Assembly (NCBI GenBank): GCA_002310015.1
Contig: DBYQ01000076.1
Location: 1-22,428 of the forward strand
Direction: 5' to 3'
DNA length: 22,428 nucleotides
DNA from: Bacteroidales bacterium UBA1182
Lineage (GTDB): Bacteria; Bacteroidota; Bacteroidia; Bacteroidales; Bacteroidaceae
The number at the start of each line of letters is the position of its first letter. Position 1 is the first letter of the stretch. Below the pieces are notes generated by a model that saw only the letters and a program-made list of their open reading frames with translations, was not told where the DNA came from and did not search any database. The position numbers and the translations under genes were made by a program. Below are positions 7,335 to 15,051 of this stretch, piece after piece.

Positions 7335-9164
7335 ATGAAAATAGAAACACTTATAGCTCAGAAGGCCGTCATTGCCATCAAGGAACTGTACGGCCAGGAA
7401 ATTGATGCTGCAACAGTACAGGTACAGAAAACCAAACGTGAGTTTGAGGGTCATCTTACAATAGTGGTATTCCCTTATCTCAAGATGTCACGCAAGGGGC
7501 CGGAACAGACTGCTACGGAAATAGGAACATGGCTCAGGGAAAACGTTGAGGAAATAAGTTCCTATAACGTAATCAAGGGGTTCCTGAATCTGGTGATATC
7601 CTCATCTGTATGGGTGGATATGCTCAACGGGATCAATGCCGATGAAAACTACGGCTTTCGCAGCGCTACCGATGATTCTCCGCTGGTGATGATAGAGTAT
7701 TCATCGCCCAATACCAATAAACCTCTGCATCTTGGTCATGTACGCAACAACCTGCTCGGAGGTGCACTTGCCAATATCATGGCAGCCAACGGCTATAAGG
7801 TAGTCAAGACCAATATAGTAAATGACCGCGGCATACATATCTGCAAGTCAATGCTTGCATGGCTCAAGTGGGGCAACGGCGCCACACCTGAATCAACGGG
7901 TAAGAAGGGTGACCACCTGATAGGTGATTACTACGTTGAGTTTGACAAGCATTTCCGTGCAGAGGTCAAGAGCCTGCTGCCAGCTAACTATTCTGAGCTT
8001 GATGAGAAGGCTCAGGAGGAGGCTAAGGCCAAGGCTGAGAAGGAATCTCCCCTGATGCAGGAGGCTCACGCCATGCTGGTCAAGTGGGAGGCCGGTGATC
8101 CTGAGGTGCGTGCCTTGTGGGAACGCATGAACAACTGGGTCTATGCCGGTTTTGATGAGACATACCGTCGTCTTGGAGTAAGTTTTGATAAGATATACTA
8201 CGAGTCACAGACCTATCTGGAGGGTAAGAAAACCGTAATGGAGGGTTTGGAGAAGGGGCTGTTCTTCCGTAAGGAGGATGGTTCCGTTTGGGCAGACCTT
8301 ACTCAGAACGGACTGGACCAGAAACTGCTATTGCGCAGTGACGGAACATCGGTCTATATGACACAGGATATCGGTACCGCACAGCTGCGTTTCCGTGATT
8401 ACCCCATTGACCGCATGATTTATGTGGTGGGCAATGAGCAGAATTATCACTTCCAGGTGCTTTCCATACTGCTTGACCGTCTTGGTTTCAAGTGGGGAAA
8501 GGATCTGGTACACTTCTCATACGGCATGGTTGAACTGCCGGAGGGCAAGATGAAGAGCCGTGAGGGAACGGTTGTTGATGCTGATGACCTCATGGATGAG
8601 ATGATTGCCACAGCCCGTGCCACATCGGCCGAACTGGGTAAACTGGACGGCCTTTCAAAGGAGGAGACAGATGAGATTATGCGTATTGTAGGAATGGGTG
8701 CCTTGAAGTATTTCATCCTTAAGGTCGATGCCCGTAAGAACATGACCTTCAATCCTAAGGAATCCATTGATTTCAACGGCAATACCGGTCCGTTCATCCA
8801 ATATACATATGCCCGTATCCGCTCAATCATGCGTAAGGCTGCAGATGAGGGAATCAAGCTTAACTCAAACCTCTATGCTGATGACAAATCGCAGATATCA
8901 GAGAAGGAACTCGGATTGATCCAGATGCTCATAGGATTCCAGGATGTGGTACGTCAGGCTGCCGATGACTACAATCCGTCAGTGATTGCCAACTACTGCT
9001 ATGACCTGGCCAAGGAGTTCAACCAGTTCTATCACGATTTCAGCATCATGCATGAGCCTACTCGTGAACTTAAGATGTTCCGTCTGGTGCTGGCTCAGAA
9101 CGTGGGCAAGATCCTTAAGCTGGGTACCGGCCTGCTTGGCATCGAGGTTCCCGAAAGGATGTAA
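7335..9164 (+). CDS. argS: Arginyl-tRNA synthetase
   Basis: This 609-residue class I aminoacyl-tRNA synthetase charges tRNA-Arg with arginine. The N-terminal ArgS add-on domain (about 1-100) precedes the catalytic domain. The HIGH-type motif is seen as NKPLHLGHVRNN (HLGH at 132-135) and the KMSKS-type motif as GKMKSREG (405-411). The C-terminal DALR anticodon-binding domain ends with the typical LGIEVPERM tail. Length is usual for the Bacteroidales enzyme. The start at 7335 gives the expected N-terminus and lies shortly after a TAnnTTTG box. It is followed after 12 bases by the RNase H-like gene, probably in the same transcript. Confidence 0.98.
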   Translation: MKIETLIAQKAVIAIKELYGQEIDAATVQVQKTKREFEGHLTIVVFPYLKMSRKGPEQTATEIGTWLRENVEEISSYNVIKGFLNLVISSSVWVDMLNGINADENYGFRSATDDSPLVMIEYSSPNTNKPLHLGHVRNNLLGGALANIMAANGYKVVKTNIVNDRGIHICKSMLAWLKWGNGATPESTGKKGDHLIGDYYVEFDKHFRAEVKSLLPANYSELDEKAQEEAKAKAEKESPLMQEAHAMLVKWEAGDPEVRALWERMNNWVYAGFDETYRRLGVSFDKIYYESQTYLEGKKTVMEGLEKGLFFRKEDGSVWADLTQNGLDQKLLLRSDGTSVYMTQDIGTAQLRFRDYPIDRMIYVVGNEQNYHFQVLSILLDRLGFKWGKDLVHFSYGMVELPEGKMKSREGTVVDADDLMDEMIATARATSAELGKLDGLSKEETDEIMRIVGMGALKYFILKVDARKNMTFNPKESIDFNGNTGPFIQYTYARIRSIMRKAADEGIKLNSNLYADDKSQISEKELGLIQMLIGFQDVVRQAADDYNPSVIANYCYDLAKEFNQFYHDFSIMHEPTRELKMFRLVLAQNVGKILKLGTGLLGIEVPERM

Positions 9165-9176
9165 AAAATACTGCAT

Positions 9177-9812
9177 ATGGCACAGGCCAAATTCTATGTT
9201 GTTTGGATTGGGTTGAATCCGGGGGTGTATGACTCCTGGGAGGCTTGCAAACAGCAGGTTGAAGGCTGGAAAGGTGCCGTATATAAAGGGTTTGATACAA
9301 GGGAGGAGGCTGATGAGGCTATCAATATGCCTCCTGAAAATTTCATAGAGAAGAAGACCCCTGAACACAGGGGAGGCCGTAAAAAGCAGGATAAACCCAT
9401 TCCACCTGAGGTTATCCGCCAGGCGCTTGCGGTTGATGCGGCATGCAGCGGTAATCCGGGGCAGATGGAATATAGGGCCGTATATCTGGGCGATATGGAG
9501 GAGAAGTTCCATTTCGGGCCTATCCTGGGAACCAATAACATAGGTGAATTCCTTGCTATCGTTCATGCTCTTGCACTTTACAAGAGCCGTGGGCTTGACT
9601 GGCCTGTATACAGTGATTCACGTAATGCCATCTTATGGGTCAAAGCCGGAAAGTGCCGTACAAAACTGGAACGGACCCCTGATACTGAAGCGGTTTTTGA
9701 ACGTATAGAGAGTGCAGAACGTTGGCTTAAGGAGAATACGTACCGTAACGTAATCCTTAAATGGGAGACTCAAAAGTGGGGTGAAATACCTGCTGATTTC
9801 GGTAGGAAATAA
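9177..9812 (+). CDS. Viroplasmin-domain ribonuclease H family protein
   Basis: This 211-residue protein has an N-terminal caulimovirus viroplasmin/RNase H N-domain (about 4-52, with FYVVWIGLNPGVYDSW and a W-x-x-C motif), which in eukaryotic RNase H1 binds RNA-DNA hybrids. After a Lys/Pro-rich linker (55-80) follows an RNase H fold. The likely metal-binding residues are Asp87 (AVDAACSGNPG), Glu124 (TNNIGEFLAI), Asp147 (VYSDSRNA) and Asp207 (IPADFGRK). It would degrade RNA in RNA-DNA hybrids. It lies 12 bases after argS and 8 bases before the LTA-synthase-like gene, so the three probably share a transcript. The fold and active site are well supported; the exact cellular role is an inference. 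Confidence 0.9.
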   Translation: MAQAKFYVVWIGLNPGVYDSWEACKQQVEGWKGAVYKGFDTREEADEAINMPPENFIEKKTPEHRGGRKKQDKPIPPEVIRQALAVDAACSGNPGQMEYRAVYLGDMEEKFHFGPILGTNNIGEFLAIVHALALYKSRGLDWPVYSDSRNAILWVKAGKCRTKLERTPDTEAVFERIESAERWLKENTYRNVILKWETQKWGEIPADFGRK

Positions 9813-9820
9813 TCAAGGCT

Positions 9821-11668
9821 ATGAATATCAGAAAAAGGCGGACAGGAAGGTTTGATACACTGATGAGACATTACCTTGGTCTTGTGCTCGTCTTTGTGTT
9901 GCAGAAACCTCTGTTTATGGCGTATGCCGGTGCTTTCCATCGTCACTACGGCATTATGGACTGGGTTCGTGTCATGTGGCATGGTATTCCCATTGACCTG
10001 TCTGTAGCCGGTTATCTGACATTGGTCCCGCTTTTGTTGATTATTGTAGGCATCTGGATCAGATCTTTTCCTGTAAAGAGAATCATTCAGGTTTATGATG
10101 GTTTGGCGGCTCTGCTGCTTTCTGTGATATTTGTAGGTGATGCTGCGCTGTATCCCTTCTGGGGGTTCAAACTGGATGCTTCAGTACTGTTTTACCTCAA
10201 GACTCCCAAGGAGGCTGTTGCAAGTGTTTCACCCCTGATGGTAATTATAGGCATTTTGGTGATACTGCTTGTGGCATGGATTATCTACAGAGTGCTTGTT
10301 CATGCGCTTAAACCGATAGAGGTGCCTTACAATAAGGTTCTCATCAGGCTGCCTGTCACTGTCTTGTACATACTCCTGCTGGGACCTCTTTTCCTTGTCA
10401 TCCGTGGCGGAATAAGAGAATCAACCATGAATGTGGGTCATGCATATTTCAGTTCTGACCAATTCATGAACCACTCTGCTGTCAATCCCGGGTTCAGCCT
10501 GCTCAGTTCCGTGAGCAAGACATCCGATTATTCTGAATGGTACGATTATCTTGACGAGGGGAGACGCAGCGAGTTGTTCCAAGGTCTTTATGATACATCA
10601 CTTGACGATACGGAAAAACTGCTTAATACCGATCGTCCAAACATCCTTATTCTCGTCATGGAGGGAATGGGAGGTGATTTTGTACATGCCATAAGCGGCA
10701 GGCCTGATGTCACTCCACGTTTGGACAGCCTGATATCACAGGGCGTGTTCTTCAGTAACTGCTATGCCGGCAGTTTCCGTACAGACAGAGGCATGGTATG
10801 TGTCATGAACGGTCATCCGGGCCTGCCCATGACATCAATCATGAAACTCCCCAACAAGAGCGCCGCTCTGCCATCCTTACCCGGAAAACTGCGTGAGGCC
10901 GGTTATGAGACATATTTCATGTACGGTGGTGATATCAATTTCACCAATATGAAGAGCTGGCTTTACGGCACCGGTTTCAAGCATGTGACATCGGATGCTG
11001 ATTTTACCCATTTGGAGCGTAAGACCAATGCATGGGGGGTGAATGATGATATAACTTTCAGCCGTCTGCTGTCAGAGATCAAGGAGCGCAGAGACTCTCT
11101 CTGGTTCGGCGGGTTCCTGAGTCTTAGCAGCCATGAGCCCTTTGAGGTTCCCTATCACAGGCTGGATGACAAGATTTGTAATTCTTTCGCTTACACAGAC
11201 AGCTGCTTAGGTGCTTTTGTGGACAGTCTGCGTAACTCTCCAGTCTGGGATAACCTGCTTTTGGTTATTACTCCAGACCACGGTTTCCGCTATCCTCAGC
11301 AGGGATTTGCATTTGATCCCCATGTGCACCATATTCCTATCCTGTGGCTGGGAGGTGCAGTTAAGGAACCTAGGGTCATAGACCGTTTTACGGTACAACC
11401 TGATATGGCTGCCACTATTCTGGCCCAGATGGGGATGGATTTCAGTGATTTCCGATTCAGCCGCAATGTGCTGTCAGATACATATAAATATCCGTTCTCA
11501 TTCTACACATTCTCAAACGGACTCTGTTTTATTGACAGCACCGGAATAACACTGTATGATGATGATTCCGGGCAGTGCCTGATCAATGATCCTGTAGGTT
11601 CTGACCTGCGTCTTGACCGCGGAAAGGCCATCCTGCAGACTTTGTATGATGACCTTGAGGCCCGCTAA
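9821..11668 (+). CDS. LTA-synthase-like membrane phosphotransferase (alkaline phosphatase fold)
   Basis: This 615-residue protein has five membrane segments in residues 17-200 and a periplasmic sulfatase/alkaline-phosphatase-fold domain (about 270-600). Visible catalytic-metal residues are Glu281 (LILVMEGMGG), Thr321 (GSFRTDRGM, the nucleophile position of LtaS-type enzymes), Asp486-His487 (TPDHGFR) and a His cluster at 501-504. The family moves phosphoglycerol or phosphoethanolamine from phospholipids to acceptors. In a Gram-negative bacterium without lipoteichoic acid the acceptor could be lipid A, a core sugar or another glycan; the substrate is unknown. It is the third gene of the argS cluster. 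It ends four bases before the stop of the convergent acyltransferase gene, leaving no room for a separate terminator. Confidence 0.9.
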   Translation: MNIRKRRTGRFDTLMRHYLGLVLVFVLQKPLFMAYAGAFHRHYGIMDWVRVMWHGIPIDLSVAGYLTLVPLLLIIVGIWIRSFPVKRIIQVYDGLAALLLSVIFVGDAALYPFWGFKLDASVLFYLKTPKEAVASVSPLMVIIGILVILLVAWIIYRVLVHALKPIEVPYNKVLIRLPVTVLYILLLGPLFLVIRGGIRESTMNVGHAYFSSDQFMNHSAVNPGFSLLSSVSKTSDYSEWYDYLDEGRRSELFQGLYDTSLDDTEKLLNTDRPNILILVMEGMGGDFVHAISGRPDVTPRLDSLISQGVFFSNCYAGSFRTDRGMVCVMNGHPGLPMTSIMKLPNKSAALPSLPGKLREAGYETYFMYGGDINFTNMKSWLYGTGFKHVTSDADFTHLERKTNAWGVNDDITFSRLLSEIKERRDSLWFGGFLSLSSHEPFEVPYHRLDDKICNSFAYTDSCLGAFVDSLRNSPVWDNLLLVITPDHGFRYPQQGFAFDPHVHHIPILWLGGAVKEPRVIDRFTVQPDMAATILAQMGMDFSDFRFSRNVLSDTYKYPFSFYTFSNGLCFIDSTGITLYDDDSGQCLINDPVGSDLRLDRGKAILQTLYDDLEAR

Positions 11669-11672
11669 GGCA

Positions 11673-12623
11673 TTACTGTTTATTTGTTTTGTTTTCTTTA
11701 TAGGCGGGGTGTGCAGCAATCCACTCCTGATATCCCTCCTTGGTACGTTTCCATCGGTTATGGGTCCAGAGCCATAGTTCCGGACACTCGCGGATATTGT
11801 CTTCAAGCAGACGCATGTATTTCTCTGTCACGGCATATTCCGGAAGATCATCGGTATGCTCAAAAATAAGCTGAAGGTCACAACGGTAATAGCCGCGGCG
11901 TTTTCTTGTGATATGCATGTACCAGATCTCCAGATCCAGTTTCCTGGCCAGGCGTTCAGCCCCGGTGAATACAGGTGTCTCCCTGTTCATGAACTGGGTC
12001 CAGTAATGGATGTTCCACCACAGAGGTACCTGATCGGCAATCATTCCAATGAAGAATTTCTTGCTCTCTTTCCTGTAAGTCAGGAAGCGTCGCATTACCT
12101 GTTCCATGGGTATGCTTACAGTTCCGTATCTGTTACGCAGTTTGTACATGAAAAGTTCCATGGTGGGGTTTTCAAGCCTGTGATAGACCTGACCTCCTAC
12201 AAAGTCATTCACATCAGTGAAGAACAGGTTCATGGAGGGTATCCATTCCCAATTTCCTACATGGCCTAAATAACCTATACCGGACCTGCCGTTTATGGTC
12301 TCCTGTACCAGCTTGTCCATTCCTGTGAACTCCATGTGACGCAGTATCCAGCGCTTGCCTGCAGATACGGTCTTGAGGGCTTCAACCAACTGGCATGCAA
12401 ACTGATAGTAAAAGCGGCGTTCGGTACGGCGCAGCCATTTCTTGTCCTTATCAGGAAAAGAGAGGGCAAGGTTATTGCGTACAACGTTTTTCCTGTAACG
12501 CAATGGCGGGCAGATATACATTAACAGCCAGATGAGGTCTGAGAATATATATAAGACCGGCAGCGGGAGCAGAGAGATTATCCAGACGATACCAAACAGA
12601 ACCGATGACAGAAATTTAGCCAT
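11673..12623 (-). CDS. LpxL/HtrB-family lysophospholipid acyltransferase
   Basis: This 316-residue protein has an N-terminal membrane segment (about 5-38) and an acyltransferase domain. The catalytic HX4E motif is seen as HVGNWE (His121, Glu126). Further family signatures are LRYRKNVVRNNLALSFPD (about 41-58), GMIADQVPLWWN, FMNRETPVFTGAERLARKL and the C-terminal PELWLWTHNRWKR. These enzymes add secondary acyl chains to lipid A precursors, or to other lipids such as amino-acid lipids, at the inner face of the inner membrane. The gene starts one base after the stop of the PAP2 gene (TGATATG), so the two are almost certainly cotranscribed. The placement beside PAP2 and across from msbA supports a lipid A role, but Bacteroidales carry several such paralogues, so the substrate is not certain. 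Confidence 0.92.
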   Translation of the reverse strand: MAKFLSSVLFGIVWIISLLPLPVLYIFSDLIWLLMYICPPLRYRKNVVRNNLALSFPDKDKKWLRRTERRFYYQFACQLVEALKTVSAGKRWILRHMEFTGMDKLVQETINGRSGIGYLGHVGNWEWIPSMNLFFTDVNDFVGGQVYHRLENPTMELFMYKLRNRYGTVSIPMEQVMRRFLTYRKESKKFFIGMIADQVPLWWNIHYWTQFMNRETPVFTGAERLARKLDLEIWYMHITRKRRGYYRCDLQLIFEHTDDLPEYAVTEKYMRLLEDNIRECPELWLWTHNRWKRTKEGYQEWIAAHPAYKENKTNKQ

Positions 12624-12624
12624 A

Positions 12625-13890
12625 TCAGAAAGTATAATTGAACCGGGCCCCCATTACAAAGGACCTCCAAACTTTATCATAATAGTCAAGACCGCCGTGT
12701 ACTGTTATGCTTGAGAACGATGATGTCCTGACGGTCATACCTACGTTTGCATAGCAGTGAAAACCTTTGGGAATATTCCATTCCAACGGCTGATCCTGAT
12801 ACTGGAAACTGTAGCTGTTGGTGCTGGGTGAGTAACCGGCAATAGCTTGCCCGTTTATGCTTAACATGCTTATTACCGGAATGTCCATATCCAATCCGGC
12901 TCCAAGAGTGTAAACATCAGTGACACTACCCTGAGGCGGCAGGAACAGGTCATCTGAACCTGTCCATTTCATCTGGGTGAGGCCGGCACGGATGGTGGGG
13001 CCTATGTACCATGGCATCCAGGAGGCGTCTATTCCTATGGAGCAGGCCGGCTTGGCATTCGGGTTGCCATATCCTCCGGATGTAAAGATATCGGCCCCTA
13101 TGCTGTAGTCGGAGTACAGTCCGAATTTCCATTCCGGCATATCTTCAATTTCAGGAACCACTATGGATTTTTTCAGGCCGTGGTCGCCAAAAAGGATATC
13201 GGTAAGGTCATATGCAAGTTCAGTTGAGAATATGCCTAAGGCTGCTCCGGCCAGGACATCCGAAGCCCAATGACGGTTTGAGATAACCCTGAATATTCCT
13301 GTAGTTGCGGCAATTCCGTATCCGGCTACGCTTATCCAGGGACTTACTGTCTCTCCGTACTCTTTATGGAGCATTTGTGCGAACATGAATGCTGTGGCCG
13401 TATGCCCGGAGGGGTAGGAATTGAACGCACGGCCGTCAGGACGTTCTCTCTTGAAGGTATGTTTGGCAGCTTGGACAATGGATAGCAGGATTGCTCCCGA
13501 TGCAATATCCGCCGTTATCATGCGGGGCCAGTCACTGCGGCTTTCAAGTCCGCTAGCCTTAAGTGCATACAGTAATATGCCAGGTGACAATTGCAGTATA
13601 TTGGCTGACCACATGCCCGGTGATTTTATGCCGCCTGTCTTTACAATGCGTTTGTCAAGAAGATAGTCATCAAACAGGATACTGGCGGTAAGCAGGCCCG
13701 CGGGTAAAAATATCCGTTGCGTGAAGGATTCAGGCTTGTAAGCTATACTGGCAGTATTCTTACCTAGAGACAGGTTCTGCGCGTAATCAATATCACTTAG
13801 AGGCTTATAGGGCCTGAAAGGGTTGATTCCGGCACGGGTTTCTGCTAGGGGAAGCAACAGTATGGCTGATATGAGCAGGAATCTCTTCAT
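12625..13890 (-). CDS. PAP2-family phosphatase fused to a predicted C-terminal beta-barrel
   Basis: This 421-residue protein has a signal-like N-terminus (1-20). Its PAP2 acid-phosphatase domain (about 55-230) has all three motifs: KX6RP (Lys143 to Pro151), PSGH (160-163), and RX5HX3D (Arg201, His207, Asp211). The PAP2 family removes phosphate from lipid pyrophosphates, phosphatidate or lipid A. Residues 254-421 differ in style. They contain alternating aromatic/glycine strands such as KFGLYSDYSIGAD and SFVMGARFNYTF, and the protein ends in Phe, the usual signature of an outer-membrane beta-barrel of about eight strands. The start overlaps the stop of the upstream outer-membrane-like gene (ATGA). 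PAP2 alone is confident; the barrel and the outer-membrane location are inferred from sequence pattern. Confidence 0.88.
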   Translation of the reverse strand: MKRFLLISAILLLPLAETRAGINPFRPYKPLSDIDYAQNLSLGKNTASIAYKPESFTQRIFLPAGLLTASILFDDYLLDKRIVKTGGIKSPGMWSANILQLSPGILLYALKASGLESRSDWPRMITADIASGAILLSIVQAAKHTFKRERPDGRAFNSYPSGHTATAFMFAQMLHKEYGETVSPWISVAGYGIAATTGIFRVISNRHWASDVLAGAALGIFSTELAYDLTDILFGDHGLKKSIVVPEIEDMPEWKFGLYSDYSIGADIFTSGGYGNPNAKPACSIGIDASWMPWYIGPTIRAGLTQMKWTGSDDLFLPPQGSVTDVYTLGAGLDMDIPVISMLSINGQAIAGYSPSTNSYSFQYQDQPLEWNIPKGFHCYANVGMTVRTSSFSSITVHGGLDYYDKVWRSFVMGARFNYTF

Positions 13891-14942
13891 TTCATGTTTT
13901 TGAGAGTCTTCTTCATCCCCAATCTGTATTTTACCGTTATAAGCTGCTGGTTATGTATCGGGGTGTCAGGCGTGAAATGCAGATTCCAGCGGAACCCGAA
14001 CTGCACGTTTTCATCGGCCACAAACTGAATTCCCAGTTCAGTCTTGTTATAGAACGTATGGTTATAGAATGGGTCGCTGCGATGGAATTGGAGACCGGCT
14101 TCCGCATCATCCATGAACGGTTGCTGTGCATCTCCTGCAAATACGGTGCTTTTTATGTCAAACATCTTCCAGCCTATCTGTACGTCACCCAAGAATCCTG
14201 TCGGGCTGTGCCAATTGTCTTCTTTTCGGCAACGTACCAGCGAACATAGTACTCCTGCATTGGCTTTCAGTACCAGTTCTGGTGATAATACTCCTGTCAG
14301 GTTCAGGCTCAGATAGGGGTTGAACTGGAACTTCTCATAGATGTAATGACCCGGTTCCTTGGGTTTGGCAAAATGTGTCATGGCTACGAACCATCCTCCG
14401 CCAATCACTTTTTTGCCTACCTGACCGTCCCAAACAATGCGGAATGCCTCGCGTTGGGTTTCTGTCTGACGGCTGAACCAGTTGCAGTATAGCTCCGTCT
14501 GCCAGTTCCAGCCATAGTACTGTATCAATGTTCCTCCTATTGTGGGCTCAAAGAATGCTATTGAATCATACAGGAAAGCATCGGGCAACTGACGTTGTAA
14601 ATTGTTGCGCGGTATGGCTCCAAAGTATGAAATCCAGTTTTCACCGCCATATTTGTAGTAAAATATGATATCCGGATCAATGCTCTCCTTGGAGCCATAT
14701 TCCCAAATTTTTGAAACTCCCGCCATAAGAGAGTGGTTGCCGTGGTCAGCAGTTGCATAATCAATGCCAATCTCAGGCATGATGCGCATTCCGTAGATGG
14801 TCTGAGGTAGCATGTCTTTCTTGAACTCACGGTTGTCAAACAGGCCGTCAAAGGCTATGTCAGCGCGTAGTCTCTGGCTGTATCCATGAAAGCACAGAAG
14901 TGATAGTGCTATGGTTAAGTATAGTTTGAACGGTTTGCTCAT
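13887..14942 (-). CDS. Putative outer-membrane beta-barrel protein of unknown function
   Basis: I do not recognise this 351-residue protein as a named family. It has a clear signal peptide (about 1-22, ending GYSQ). The rest is rich in aromatic residues and alternating strands, for example PEIGIDYATADHGNHSLMAG, FNPYLSLNLTG, NKTELGIQFVADENVQFGFR and LITVKYRLGM, as expected of an outer-membrane barrel. Unlike most barrels it does not end in an aromatic residue but in a short basic tail (KKTLKNMK). A stretch with many Trp/Tyr/Cys residues (YGWNWQTELYCNWF) lies near residue 175. It is the first gene of the operon that continues with the PAP2-barrel protein and the LpxL-like acyltransferase, with a four-base overlap, so its role is probably tied to envelope lipid modification. 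Confidence 0.75.
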   Translation of the reverse strand: MSKPFKLYLTIALSLLCFHGYSQRLRADIAFDGLFDNREFKKDMLPQTIYGMRIMPEIGIDYATADHGNHSLMAGVSKIWEYGSKESIDPDIIFYYKYGGENWISYFGAIPRNNLQRQLPDAFLYDSIAFFEPTIGGTLIQYYGWNWQTELYCNWFSRQTETQREAFRIVWDGQVGKKVIGGGWFVAMTHFAKPKEPGHYIYEKFQFNPYLSLNLTGVLSPELVLKANAGVLCSLVRCRKEDNWHSPTGFLGDVQIGWKMFDIKSTVFAGDAQQPFMDDAEAGLQFHRSDPFYNHTFYNKTELGIQFVADENVQFGFRWNLHFTPDTPIHNQQLITVKYRLGMKKTLKNMK

Positions 14943-14965
14943 AAAAAACTTATCAACAGATTGCG

Positions 14966-14973
14966 CAAAGTTA
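14966..14973 (-). promoter_or_regulatory. -7 box for the OMP-PAP2-acyltransferase operon
   Basis: The minus strand reads TAACTTTG followed by C, an exact TAnnTTTG match 23 bases before the ATG at 14942. It shares the 109-base divergent gap with the promoter of the ABC exporter gene. Confidence 0.55.
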
Positions 14974-15018
14974 CCTATTTATAATGCATTTACCATTTTT
15001 TAGGCCGCATAAAATTTG

Positions 15019-15026
15019 TATCTTCG
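15019..15026 (+). promoter_or_regulatory. msbA: Candidate -7 box for msbA
   Basis: TATCTTCG followed by C matches seven of eight positions of TAnnTTTG (the third T is C) and ends 25 bases before the ATG at 15052. AAAATTTG at 15011-15018 is an alternative candidate with one mismatch. Confidence 0.35.
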
Positions 15027-15051
15027 CGCATCAAACAAACGTTTATAGTCA

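Noticed and set aside
8447..8857. Open reading frame of 136 codons on the minus strand inside argS
   Set aside because: It is a shadow of argS, composed of low-complexity Ser/Arg residues without any domain.
8979..9566. Open reading frame of 195 codons on the minus strand across the argS/RNase H junction
   Set aside because: It is antisense to two clearly coding genes with intact motifs, has no promoter box or recognisable domain, and is explained by codon use of the plus-strand genes.
11669..11700. T-rich stretch after the first LTA-synthase-like gene as a terminator
   Set aside because: No stable hairpin precedes the T-rich stretch, and the region is the coding end of the convergent acyltransferase gene.
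11856..12269. Open reading frame of 137 codons on the plus strand
   Set aside because: It is antisense to the LpxL-like gene, whose HX4E motif and coupled start are clear.
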